From the NCBI RefSeq assembly GCF_025263485.1, contig NZ_CP079863.1, positions 5,456,001-5,520,000 of the forward strand: a stretch of DNA of 64,000 nucleotides. The letters are read 5' to 3'. Positions 52,809-61,394 of this stretch are shown one piece after another (position 1 is the first letter of the stretch; each line of letters starts with the position of its first letter). This DNA comes from Mycobacterium sp. SMC-2 (GTDB lineage Bacteria > Actinomycetota > Actinomycetes > Mycobacteriales > Mycobacteriaceae). The notes beneath the pieces are model-generated. The model had not been told where the DNA came from. It ran no database searches and worked only from the letters and a program-made list of their open reading frames with translations. A program made the position numbers and the translations under genes.

Positions 52809-55800
52809 GAAACCGATACGTCCCGGTACTTTTCGAGCAGATCGGATTCTCGCTGCCGGGCGTCCCGCAGGTGCGCTTCTTTCACAAGGTCGTAGCCGCG
52901 GATGTGCTCGGGAATGCTGGCGATTTCCACCGCGATCGCGTGGTTTTCTTGATCCAGCGTCGTGAGCAGTTCGTCGATGGTCGCTTCGTAGCGGCCGATC
53001 AGTGCCCGCTCCTCGCGGCGGTGGGCGGTTCGACCGAAAAAATCGAATGGTGTGCCGCGCAGCCGCTTGCCCTTGGCCAACACCGCGAGTGGATACCGCA
53101 TCCACGGGCCGAAGGCGTATTTCTTGGCTCGCCCGGTGTCGGGGTCGCGCGGGTTGAAGATCTGCGGCGCGATATTGAATTCGACTCGCAAGTCACCCTC
53201 GAACTGATCGCGGATGCCCTGCCAGAACCCGGGATCTCCCATCAGCCGGGCGACCTCGTATTCGTCCTTGTAGCCCATCAGCTTGTAGAGGTAGCGGGCG
53301 ACGGCGGTGGCCAGTTCATCGCTGTCTGCTACCCGCTCGGCCTCGACCGCTCGCACCTTCTCGACAAAGGCCCGATAGCGCTCGGCGTAGCCGGCATTTT
53401 GGTATTCGGTCAGATCCTCTACTCGCCGAGTGATCAATTGATCGAGCGTCTCCTCGACTTCGGCCTCATCCAGCACGTGGTGGACGGCAGACGCGGCGAT
53501 CGCGTCCACCCGGGCCCGGTCGACGGCGGCCAGCCGCCCCCAGTCGAACGCCCGCTGATTGGCTTGCACCGCAGCGCCATTGAGCTCGATGGCCCGCGTT
53601 ATCGCCTCGAGGCTGACCGGCAACAAGCCACGCTGGCACGCATACCCCAGCAGCATGATGTTGGTGTAAATCGAGTCCCCGGTCAGCGCCTCGGCCAGCT
53701 CGGTAGCCGGCAGGAAGTCACCGCTACCTCCGGCTGCACGTTCCAGCGCACGCCGCATCGGCGATGCCGATAGGTCCAGGTCGGGGTTGCGCGCGAATGC
53801 CGAGGTCGGCGCGACGTGGTCGTTGACCACCAGCGCGGTGCGATCGGCGGCAACCTTACTGATGTACTCCGCACCCGATGCGACGACGATGTCCGCGCCG
53901 ATCACCACGTCGGCGCCACCGGCCTCGATGCGGTTCGCATGCACTTCGTCGGTGTTGTCATAGACCCGCACGTGGCTGGAGACGGGACCGTTCTTCTGCG
54001 CAAGGCCGGCCACGTCGAGCACGGTGACGCCCTTGCCTTCGAGGTGCGCGGCCATCCCGACCAGTGCGCCCATGGTCACGATGCCGGTGCCGCCGATCCC
54101 AGCGAGCAGCACGCTGTAGGGCACATCGGAGGCGGCGACCGTAGGAGTCGGCAGTCCGGCTATGGCATCGGCGGGCAACTGTGGCAACTTGGTCTCGGAG
54201 ACCCGCAACTTGGCTCCCTTGACCGTCACGAAACTCGGGCAGTACCCCAGCACGCACGAGTAATCCTTGTTGCATGAGGACTGGTTAATCCGGCGCTTGC
54301 GGCCATATTCGGTTTCCACCGGCTCGATCGATATGCAGTTGGACTGCACGCTGCAATCGCCGCACCCCTCACACACTTGCTCGTTGATGACTACCCGGAC
54401 GTCGGGGTCGGGGTATCTGCCACGCTTGCGCTTGCGGCGCTTCTCCGCCGCGCACTCCTGCTCGTAGACGATCGCCGAGGTACCAGGGATGTCGCGCAGC
54501 TGCCGCTGTATCTTGTCCAGTTCGGACCGGTGGTGGACCGTAACGCCTTCGGGCAGCGGTTCTTTGCGCCACCGCCTCGGATCGTCAGAGATCACAACGA
54601 CTTTCTTCACGCCCTCGGCTGCGACCTGGCGCGCAATTTCCGGAGCCGTCACCTCGCCCTGGATTTCCTGGCCGCCGGTCATCGCGATAGCACCGTTGAC
54701 AAGGATCTTGTAGGTGATGTTGACGCCCGCGGCGACGGCCGCACGGATGGCCAGCAGCCCGGAGTGAAAGTAGGTGCCGTCGCCGAGATTCTGGAAAATG
54801 TGCGGTGTCTGCACGAACGGCGCCACCCCGATCCACAGCGCACCCTCCCCGCCCATATGGGTGATCGCCAGCGTCGGACGATCCGGCATCATCGCCGTCA
54901 TGCCGTGGCAGCCGATCCCACCGAACGCCACGCTGCCCTCGGGCAGGCGGGTGGAGGTGTTGTGCGGGCAACCCGAGCAGAAGGCCGCCATCCGCATCAA
55001 CCCACCACTCGTTGGCGTCACGCCTAATGGCTGCGCAGTCAGGGAAACTCGCGGACGCGCCCGTTCGGCGATGTCGGGCGCGTCGACCAGCCGACCGAGC
55101 CTATCGGCGATGATCTTCACGATCCCCTGCGGCTCCAGCTCACCGCGGTTGGGCACCAACGGCCGACGCCGCTCGTCGCTCTTGCCCAACAGGACAGGGC
55201 GCCGGGCAAGATTCACCAAAAGCCGGCTCAGCTGCTCCTCGATGATCGGGCGTTTCTCCTCGATGACCAGGATCTCGTCACAGCCCTCAGCGAATTCGAC
55301 GATGCCGGTCGGCTCCAGCGGCCAGGGCATCGCCACCTTGTAGACGGCGAGCCCCAGCTCGACCGCCCTGGGTCTGTCAATTCCCAACGCGTCCAACGCC
55401 GCCCGAACATCGAGGTAGGCCTTGCCCGTCGTGACGATGCCCAGCCTGGGGCGCGCACCACCGAGGACCACCCGGTCGAGCCCATTGACCCGGACAAACT
55501 CCTGGGCCGCAGGAAGGCGGTGTTCGTACAACAACTGCTCGGCGACCTGTCCGCCGCTGCCACGAAAGATGTTCAGCCCCTGGGGCGGCATCTGGACCTC
55601 CGGCAAGACCACGGAAACCCGGTCGGCGTCGACATCGACCGACGCGCCGCTCTCGATTACGTCGGTAACGCACTTGAACCCGATCCAGCACCCCGAGAAC
55701 CGCGACATGGCCCAGCCATAGATCCCGTAATCCAGGTACTCCTGCACCGTCGCGGGGTGCAGTATCGGCATCGCGCAGTGAATGAACGCCTGATCGCTGG

Positions 55801-56275
55801 CATGGGCCAGCGTCGACGAACGGCAGCCATGGTCGTCACCGGCTAGCACCAGCACGCCACCGTGCGGAGCCGCCCCGCTATACGCACCGTGCTTGATCGC
55901 ATCGATAGAGCGATCGACCCCGGGGCCCTTGCCGTACCAGATCGAGAACACGCCGTCGTACTCCATGCCCGGCATCATCGAGGCGTGCTGCGTGCCCCAC
56001 ACCGAGGTGGCGGCCAGATCCTCGTTCAGTCCGGGCTGAAATTGGATGTCGTGCTCGGCAAGGAACTGCCGACCGGCGTTGAGCGCCTGGTCATACCCGC
56101 CCAGCGGTGACCCTGGATAACCTGAGATGAACCCCGCGGTACGCAAGCCCGCCGCAACATCACGCTGGTGTTGCACCAACGGCAAACGCACCAGTGCCTG
56201 CGTTCCGGTGACGTAAACCCGTCCCGAAGCCTTCTTGTATCGGTCGTCGAGTTGGTAGGTGGTATTGACGGCCAC
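52805..56275 (-). CDS. Indolepyruvate ferredoxin oxidoreductase, fused form
   Basis: A protein of about 1156 residues and the second fused 2-oxoacid:ferredoxin oxidoreductase. Domain order equals the first copy: pyrimidine-type N-terminus (GFISGYPGSPLGGYD), TPP region (SGCPHN, GGIGCHG, GDGTYFHSG, NGAIAMTGG), cysteine-rich iron-sulfur insert (CEGCGDCSVQSNC, SSCNKDYSC, GYCPS) and gamma-type domain (GIGGTGIVTMGALVG). The frame is open to 56554, but the GTG at 56275 follows GAGGAG and matches the start of the first copy (VAVNTTYQLDD vs MAVKTSYQLDD). Dyad site g lies 108 bases upstream. Confidence 0.92.
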   Translation of the reverse strand: MAVNTTYQLDDRYKKASGRVYVTGTQALVRLPLVQHQRDVAAGLRTAGFISGYPGSPLGGYDQALNAGRQFLAEHDIQFQPGLNEDLAATSVWGTQHASMMPGMEYDGVFSIWYGKGPGVDRSIDAIKHGAYSGAAPHGGVLVLAGDDHGCRSSTLAHASDQAFIHCAMPILHPATVQEYLDYGIYGWAMSRFSGCWIGFKCVTDVIESGASVDVDADRVSVVLPEVQMPPQGLNIFRGSGGQVAEQLLYEHRLPAAQEFVRVNGLDRVVLGGARPRLGIVTTGKAYLDVRAALDALGIDRPRAVELGLAVYKVAMPWPLEPTGIVEFAEGCDEILVIEEKRPIIEEQLSRLLVNLARRPVLLGKSDERRRPLVPNRGELEPQGIVKIIADRLGRLVDAPDIAERARPRVSLTAQPLGVTPTSGGLMRMAAFCSGCPHNTSTRLPEGSVAFGGIGCHGMTAMMPDRPTLAITHMGGEGALWIGVAPFVQTPHIFQNLGDGTYFHSGLLAIRAAVAAGVNITYKILVNGAIAMTGGQEIQGEVTAPEIARQVAAEGVKKVVVISDDPRRWRKEPLPEGVTVHHRSELDKIQRQLRDIPGTSAIVYEQECAAEKRRKRKRGRYPDPDVRVVINEQVCEGCGDCSVQSNCISIEPVETEYGRKRRINQSSCNKDYSCVLGYCPSFVTVKGAKLRVSETKLPQLPADAIAGLPTPTVAASDVPYSVLLAGIGGTGIVTMGALVGMAAHLEGKGVTVLDVAGLAQKNGPVSSHVRVYDNTDEVHANRIEAGGADVVIGADIVVASGAEYISKVAADRTALVVNDHVAPTSAFARNPDLDLSASPMRRALERAAGGSGDFLPATELAEALTGDSIYTNIMLLGYACQRGLLPVSLEAITRAIELNGAAVQANQRAFDWGRLAAVDRARVDAIAASAVHHVLDEAEVEETLDQLITRRVEDLTEYQNAGYAERYRAFVEKVRAVEAERVADSDELATAVARYLYKLMGYKDEYEVARLMGDPGFWQGIRDQFEGDLRVEFNIAPQIFNPRDPDTGRAKKYAFGPWMRYPLAVLAKGKRLRGTPFDFFGRTAHRREERALIGRYEATIDELLTTLDQENHAIAVEIASIPEHIRGYDLVKEAHLRDARQRESDLLEKYRDVSVS

Positions 56276-56696
56276 TCTGCGGCTCCTCATCCAAGTCGGC
56301 CCAGCCCTGATCGACAACCACGACGAAACGGTGACTGGTCCAGCAGTGAACCTGCGCACCCGCAGCGTTGTCGTGGCCTTAATGCTATACAGCCGTTCAA
56401 CGCATTGCGAACGAAACCTTCCGAGAGACGGCGGGTCCGCCCCGGTACCTACAGCGCCAACTCCCCGCAACCCGAACAACACCCGCAGCCGGCGCCATCC
56501 GGAAGCGCTCATCCGGCATGCGGTCTGCACATAGTGCCATTGCCGAAACGCCATACGACCGTCTGACCGGCAGGGTCTCGGGATGTCGGTTCAGGGCGGC
56601 GGGCGAGCGGAAAAAGATTCGCACCGCGGCGGATAAGTTCTTCAGCGAACTCAATATCCTTAGGCATCTTTAGGCCGACGCGACGGGGGCTGACCG
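56276..56696. other. Upstream region of the second IOR operon
   Basis: About 420 bases. It contains dyad site g. On the minus strand a 52-codon frame starts at about 56667 (MPKDIEFAEELIRRGANLF) without a convincing ribosome binding site; I do not recognise it and would not count it as a gene. No other feature is clear. Confidence 0.35.
56383..56402 (+). promoter_or_regulatory. 20-bp dyad, site g
   Basis: Reads TGCTATAC-AGCC-GTTCAACG on the plus strand, upstream of the minus-strand IOR gene. The first half-site is identical to the perfect site c. This is the one site whose TGC half points away from the nearest gene. Confidence 0.55.
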
Positions 56697-56966
56697 ATGG
56701 TGCCCTTACCCGGTACGACGACGCACTCGCGGCGTTCCTTGACCAGCCCGACGAGATCTCCCGCTCGAGGTGGTGACTATCGACGAACCCGGTGCCGCCG
56801 GCCTGCTCTTCACTCCTTTGGTGTTCGTTCGCCCCGACAGCACGTTGCGTGGCGAGGCGACCGGATCCGCGACGCGGACACCCTGCTCGACCGCGTGACG
56901 GGAGTTGAGTTGGATCCCCCGGAGGGCAAGGAGTCGACCTCGTCGACGTCGACCACGGCTGCCTGA
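56697..56966 (+). pseudogene. Remnant fusion of a P450 and an FAD monooxygenase
   Basis: Two decayed pieces in the order of a P450-FAD monooxygenase operon. At about 56700-56750 the frame reads GALTRYDDALAAFLDQP, matching ALTRYDDVLAAFLDP of the P450 at 29356-30603. From about 56760 it reads LEVVTIDEPGAAGLLFTPLVFVRPD and, one base out of frame, QHVAWRGDRIRDADTLLDRVTGVE. Both match the C-terminus of the monooxygenase at 27573-29234 (VVTVDDPGAVGLL, QHVAWRGRRLPDVDALLDRVTGVE). About 2.5 kb between them is deleted, and a C appears lost after RPD. Non-functional. Confidence 0.8.
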
Positions 56967-56990
56967 CTCTCAACTCCCTCTGGACCCGCA

Positions 56991-57010
56991 TGCTTTACGG
57001 GTGTATAACC
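56991..57010 (+). promoter_or_regulatory. 20-bp dyad, site h, overlapping a P450 promoter
   Basis: TGCTTTAC-GGGT-GTATAACC, ending 35 bases before the P450 GTG start. TATAAC (57004-57009) can serve as the -10, with TGGACC 17 bases upstream as a weak -35. A protein bound here would occlude the promoter. Confidence 0.6.
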
Positions 57011-57045
57011 TTTCAAGCATGAGTGAATAGGCGCGGGAGGCTTCC

Positions 57046-58311
57046 GTGAGTGAATTCGACACGCTTAAGTTCTTTTCCGACGAGGCTTTGATTATCGACC
57101 CATACACCTACTACGCCGATCAGCGCTCGCGGTGTCCGGTGAACTTCGATCCGCAGCAGCGGCTCATGGCACTCACCGGCTACGACGCTGCGATGAGCGT
57201 GTATCGCGACGTCGAGGGGTTCTCCGCGTGCAATTCCGTCATCGGCCCGTTCTCCGGCTTGCCGTTCGAGCCGAGCGGGGACGACATCACCGACCAGATC
57301 AAACAACATCGCGACCAGATGCCGCTCAGTGACTACATGCCCACGATGGACCCGCCACGGCATGCCGAGGTTCGCGGCCTGCTCAGCAAGCTGATGACGC
57401 CGCGAAGGCTCAAGGAGAACGAAGCCTTCATGTGGACGCTCGCGGACCGCACCCTCGACGGGTTCGTCGACGCCGGCAAGTGCGAATTCGTCGGGCAGTA
57501 CGCTCGGCCGTCTGCCCTGCTCGTCATCGCCGACCTGCTCGGCGTCCCGGCCGAAGACCACCCTGCCTTCCTGGAATATCTGGAAGGACAGTACAACGGA
57601 CTGTCGGAAAATCAGACGTTCGAACACAATCCGTTTGAGTTCCTCGAAAACCAGTTCAGCGCCTACATCGAGGACCGCCGCCGTGAGCCCCGCGGCGACG
57701 TGCTGACCCAGCTGGCCCAGGCGAAGTATCCCAACGGATCGACTCCCGAGGTCATCGAACTCGTGCATCACGCCACCTTCATGTTCGTCGCCGGACAGGA
57801 GACAACAAGCAAACTGCTGACCTTCGCGATTCAGTTGCTCGGCGAGCGGCCCGAGATGCAGCAGCAGCTACGCGACGATCCCAGCCTCATCCCGAACTTC
57901 ATTGAGGAGTTACTGCGACTTGAGAGCCCGATCAAGAGCCACTTCAGGCTGGCGAGCAAGACCACGACCATCGCCGGTGTGCGCATTCCAGCCGGGACCA
58001 CGATCATGATGTTGCCCGGGGCGGCGAATCGGGACCCCGCCCACTTCACTGATCCTGACGAGTTCCGCATAGACCGTCCCAACGTCCGGGAACATGTCGC
58101 GTTCGGGCGTGGCATCCACACCTGCCCCGGCGCGCCGCTGGCACGGGTCCAGGCCTGCGTCAGCCTCGAGCGTGCGCTGTCCCGGATGGCTGATATCCGG
58201 ATTTCGGAGGAACATCACGGGCCCGCCGATGCTCGCCGCTACACCTACGAAAAGCCATTCATGATGCGGGGACTCACCGAGCTGCACATCGAGTTCACGC
58301 CCGTTTCGTGA
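57046..58311 (+). CDS. Cytochrome P450
   Basis: A 421-residue P450. I-helix FVAGQETTSKLLTF, ExxR EELLRLESP, haem loop FGRGIHTCPGAPLARVQA. The GTG start follows GGGAGG at a five-base spacer. It is paralogous to the P450 at 58855-60126 (shared TPRRLKENE/TPKRLKENE, VIADLLGVP, GRGIH-CPGAPLAR, LRGLTELH/MRGLTELH), but on the other strand and without its own ferredoxin, so it may share that ferredoxin. Dyad site h lies in its promoter, linking it to the modules further left. Confidence 0.92.
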   Translation: MSEFDTLKFFSDEALIIDPYTYYADQRSRCPVNFDPQQRLMALTGYDAAMSVYRDVEGFSACNSVIGPFSGLPFEPSGDDITDQIKQHRDQMPLSDYMPTMDPPRHAEVRGLLSKLMTPRRLKENEAFMWTLADRTLDGFVDAGKCEFVGQYARPSALLVIADLLGVPAEDHPAFLEYLEGQYNGLSENQTFEHNPFEFLENQFSAYIEDRRREPRGDVLTQLAQAKYPNGSTPEVIELVHHATFMFVAGQETTSKLLTFAIQLLGERPEMQQQLRDDPSLIPNFIEELLRLESPIKSHFRLASKTTTIAGVRIPAGTTIMMLPGAANRDPAHFTDPDEFRIDRPNVREHVAFGRGIHTCPGAPLARVQACVSLERALSRMADIRISEEHHGPADARRYTYEKPFMMRGLTELHIEFTPVS

Positions 58312-58366
58312 TGATGGACCGCTGGCGCCCCGGTAGCGAAACCACCTGCTACCCAGGCGAAGGTAT

Positions 58367-58651
58367 CTAGAAGCCGGCGAGGATGACGGCGTTGCAGTCG
58401 GCCGCCGCCTGCCGCAGTTTCGCCGCCTTTTGATAGCCCTCAGACTCGTACCACGCGCGGGCCGCGTCCACCGATTCGAATTCCAGCACGACGGTCTGAT
58501 CGCCGTGCCAGGTGCCTTCGATCACCTTCGGAGCGGTGTCCACCGCAAGAATGGTGGCACCGGCCATCGCCGAACCCGCAGCCTGAGCATAGGCTTTCAT
58601 ACCCTCCGGATCCTTGATGGCCTCAGTGAGGATGACATACCCTTTCGCCAC
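58367..58651 (-). CDS. DUF1330 protein
   Basis: A 94-residue protein of the DUF1330 family, with a ferredoxin-like fold (dimeric alpha-beta barrel type). Typical pieces are GYVILTEAIKDPEGMKAY, VIEGTWHGDQTVVLEFESVDAARAWYESEGYQ and the C-terminal NAVILAGF. Function unknown. It starts nine bases after the ferredoxin stop and is last in a P450-ferredoxin-DUF1330 operon, so it may bind or modify the P450 product. Confidence 0.85.
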   Translation of the reverse strand: MAKGYVILTEAIKDPEGMKAYAQAAGSAMAGATILAVDTAPKVIEGTWHGDQTVVLEFESVDAARAWYESEGYQKAAKLRQAAADCNAVILAGF

Positions 58652-58660
58652 TGAATCTCC

Positions 58661-58858
58661 TTAACTGGATTGGATTTCGCTGATGGCCTGCTCGGGACAG
58701 CACTCGATGGCCTCTCGAGTGGCGGTCTCGAATTCCGTTGGGACGTCCGATGTTATCGCCTCCGCGTAACCGTCATCGGTGAGGCTGAACACCTCCGGGC
58801 ACAGCGTTGTGCAGACGCCATGGCCGCGGCAGCGCTGGTCGTCGACTGTGACTTTCAT
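58661..58858 (-). CDS. [3Fe-4S] ferredoxin
   Basis: A 65-residue ferredoxin. The cluster motif is Cys10-x2-His13-x2-Cys16-x3-Cys20-Pro, with Cys54-Pro near the C-terminus (ECCPEQAI). His in place of the second Cys marks the [3Fe-4S] type that serves actinobacterial P450s. The ATG overlaps the stop of the P450 at 58855-60126 by four bases, so it is very likely the redox partner of that P450 and perhaps of others in the island that lack a ferredoxin gene. Confidence 0.92.
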   Translation of the reverse strand: MKVTVDDQRCRGHGVCTTLCPEVFSLTDDGYAEAITSDVPTEFETATREAIECCPEQAISEIQSS

Positions 58859-60126
58859 GCCGGCGTGAACTCCAGGTGCAGTTCCGTCAATCCGCGCAGG
58901 ATGTAAGTCGGAACGTATTGATAGCGACGGTCGTTCGCCGGGCCGTGCATGCGCTCGTTGATCCTGATGTCGGACGTTCGGTCGAGCAGCCGCTCGATCG
59001 CCACGCGGGTCTCGGCGCGCGCCAGGGGTGCTCCCGGGCAGCTGTGGATACCGCGCCCGAACGAGATGTGCTGGCGCGCGTTCTTGCGGGCCGGATCGAA
59101 CGTGGCGGGGTCGTCGAACCGGCGAGGATCGCGGTTGGCGGCCGCCTGCACGATCATCACGGTGGTTCCCGCGGGCAGATCGACGCCACCGACGTTGACG
59201 GGCACCCGATTCAGGCGGAAGTCGCCCTTGACCGGGCTCTCGTGGCGCAACGACTCTTCGATGAAGTTGGGGAGCAGGCTGCGGTCCTTGCGCAGCTGCG
59301 CCTGGATGTCGGGCCGTTCGCCGAGCGTCTGCAAGGCCGCCCCCAGCAGCCGCACGGTGGTCTCCTGGCCCGCCGAGAAGACGTTGCTGGCCACCCGGGC
59401 CACGTCTTCGACATCGGGAATCGAGCCGTCCGGGTAGGTGGCGGTGGCCAGGCCGGTCAGCACGTCGTCGCGCGGTTCGCGCCGGCGGTCCCGGACGTAG
59501 TCGGAGAACAGACCGTAAAGGAATTCCAGCGGGCTGTGCGCCAGCGACCCCTTGGTCCCCCCGATGCCGCCACCTGCGTGCTCAGCGATGCCCTTGATGA
59601 ACTTGTCGCGATCTTCCATGGGTACACCCAGCAGGTCGGCGATCACCAGCAGCGTGAACGGGCCGGCGAAGCCTTTGATCCATTCGCCGTGGCCGGGCGC
59701 CAGGAAATCGTCGAGCGTCTGGTCGGCCAGCGCCCACATGGCGTCCTCATTCTCCTTGAGGCGCTTCGGGGTGATCAGCCGCATCAGCAGCGAGCGGTGA
59801 TTGGTGTGGGTCGGCGGATCGAGTGTGGGCAGCTGGTCGCTAAACGGCAATTCGTCGCGGTGCTGTTCGATCAACTCCGTTACGTCGTCACCTTCCAGCG
59901 GTACCGGAAACCCTGGAAACGGGCCGGTCACCGAGATGCATGACGACCACGTCTCGGCGTCGTTGAGCACCGCGCACGCTTCGTCCCAGCCGGTGATCAT
60001 GGTGACGTCGTGATGGGTCTCCCGCGTGACGGGGCATTGCTGGCGCAGCGCCTCGTAGTAGGGGTACGGGTCTTCGATGAGCTCGGTGCCGCGGAAGAAG
60101 TCCAATTCGGAGAATTCCTTCGACAT
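58855..60126 (-). CDS. Cytochrome P450
   Basis: A 423-residue P450. I-helix VFSAGQETTVRLLG, ExxR EESLRHESP, haem loop FGRGIHSCPGAPLARAET. The open frame runs to 60666, but AAGGAG six bases before the ATG at 60126 and alignment with the P450 at 57046 fix the start. It leads the P450-ferredoxin-DUF1330 operon. Haem Cys and the I-helix acid-alcohol pair (variant QETT) are present, so it should be active. Substrate unknown. Confidence 0.92.
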   Translation of the reverse strand: MSKEFSELDFFRGTELIEDPYPYYEALRQQCPVTRETHHDVTMITGWDEACAVLNDAETWSSCISVTGPFPGFPVPLEGDDVTELIEQHRDELPFSDQLPTLDPPTHTNHRSLLMRLITPKRLKENEDAMWALADQTLDDFLAPGHGEWIKGFAGPFTLLVIADLLGVPMEDRDKFIKGIAEHAGGGIGGTKGSLAHSPLEFLYGLFSDYVRDRRREPRDDVLTGLATATYPDGSIPDVEDVARVASNVFSAGQETTVRLLGAALQTLGERPDIQAQLRKDRSLLPNFIEESLRHESPVKGDFRLNRVPVNVGGVDLPAGTTVMIVQAAANRDPRRFDDPATFDPARKNARQHISFGRGIHSCPGAPLARAETRVAIERLLDRTSDIRINERMHGPANDRRYQYVPTYILRGLTELHLEFTPA

Positions 60127-60248
60127 CTCCTGCTCCTTGAATCTCGGCTGGTGAGAATGCGCCTCTCGCAGATGAGTATTACATTTCCATAGAGCAGGGT
60201 GGTCGTCAACGCGGGGTCGGCGCCGCCGCGTGTGTGCGGGCGCCGATG

Positions 60249-60755
60249 TCAGCTGGCGGGAACCAGATCGGCGGCGACCGACGGCCAGGCCAGCAGCCCG
60301 CTGCGGAAGGTCTCCACGTGACCGATCGAGCCGCACGGCACGGCCGCCGCGGCCAGGGCCTGGGCTTTGAAGGTGTGGGCGGCCATGCTCAGCCGGTGCT
60401 GCACCAGCCCGACGCTGTCGTCGAGCTCGGCCGGCCAATTCTCCCCCCACAGCGTGACCTCGGTGACGCCATGATCGAGGGCCTGCAGCACGCCCTGCCG
60501 CACCCGCGGATCGCACCCGAACAGGTCCGCCGCGGCCGCCAGCGCCTGGGGACGGGGACGTGATTGCACTGAAGCCAACGCGTCTTCGAGGTCGACCACC
60601 TGAGCGCCGAGGATCTGCAACGGTCGATCGTCGGGGTGGTCCGCGACGAGCACGGTGACGTCCCACCCCGCCATCGCCCGGTCGAAGAGCCAGCCGCCGG
60701 CGAACCGCACCACGTCGACGACGGTGGCGGCGACCACGTCGAGCCGGTACCTCAT
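60249..60755 (-). CDS. Conserved protein of unknown function, paralogue of 8837-9487
   Basis: A 168-residue protein of the same unrecognised family as 8837-9487. Shared core: YRLDVVAATVVDVV, AGGWLFDRAMAGW, PLQILGAQV, TLWGENWPAEL, AAHTFKAQALAAA. The open frame extends to 60854, but the ATG at 60755 begins where the paralogues align and lies 18 bases after the TetR stop. It is probably co-transcribed with that regulator. No domain, signal peptide or membrane helix is seen. Confidence 0.65.
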   Translation of the reverse strand: MRYRLDVVAATVVDVVRFAGGWLFDRAMAGWDVTVLVADHPDDRPLQILGAQVVDLEDALASVQSRPRPQALAAAADLFGCDPRVRQGVLQALDHGVTEVTLWGENWPAELDDSVGLVQHRLSMAAHTFKAQALAAAAVPCGSIGHVETFRSGLLAWPSVAADLVPAS

Positions 60756-60772
60756 GTCCTCACGCGGCTCAT

Positions 60773-61366
60773 CTACGGGGCGAAGTCCCGCGCCAGTGTT
60801 TCGGCGTACTGCTTGAACGCCTCGGTTAGCGGTATCGATGGATCGAGCAACCATGTGGTTTCCATTCCGTGGACGAACGCGAGAATTTCTACGGCCTTGA
60901 CGGCGGGGTCGATGTCCGCGCGGTACCTGCCATCCGCCTGCCCCCGGCGGATCAGATCGGCGACGATGTCGGTCGCGGCGCGGTGCCGGGCCAGCATCCG
61001 GTCGTGCAGTGGGGCGTCGGGAAGGATGTTCTCCACCAGCAGCACCGTGAAAGTCCCGACCAGTTCGGGCGCCCGGTTGAATCGATCGGCGACCTGCGCG
61101 ATCTGGGCGAAAAGGTCGCCGGTCCGGTCGGCGTGCAGGTCGTCGTCGAGGTCGCGCGCGTCGAGCACGGCGTGCAGCAGCTGCTCTTTGGATTCGAAGT
61201 GATGCAATAGTCCCGCCGGGGTGACCCCGGCCTCACCGGCGATCTGGGCCAGCGTGGTGCTGCGCCAGCCATTGTGCGTGAGCAGCCGTTGCGCGACGTC
61301 GAGGATCCGCTGCTTGCGGTCCTCGCCTTTGGCGAGCAACGTGTCGTATCGCCGTGCGTCGGGCAC
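60773..61366 (-). CDS. TetR-family transcriptional regulator
   Basis: A 197-residue TetR regulator with its helix-turn-helix near residues 10-60 (RKQRILDVAQRLLTHNG, LAQIAGEAGVTPAGLLHHF). The frame extends to 61414, but the GTG at 61366 has AAAGGAG five bases upstream. A good inverted repeat sits 29-60 bases upstream and is probably its own operator. It lies downstream of the thiolase/crotonase/acyl-CoA dehydrogenase run on the same strand and may control these genes as well as itself. Confidence 0.87.
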   Translation of the reverse strand: MPDARRYDTLLAKGEDRKQRILDVAQRLLTHNGWRSTTLAQIAGEAGVTPAGLLHHFESKEQLLHAVLDARDLDDDLHADRTGDLFAQIAQVADRFNRAPELVGTFTVLLVENILPDAPLHDRMLARHRAATDIVADLIRRGQADGRYRADIDPAVKAVEILAFVHGMETTWLLDPSIPLTEAFKQYAETLARDFAP

Positions 61367-61394
61367 CGGACTCCTTTGACCGAGTGGCGGGCTG

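Noticed and set aside
56509-56991. Minus-strand open frame upstream of the second IOR
   Set aside because: It runs antisense across the P450/monooxygenase fossil and has no convincing start or motif.
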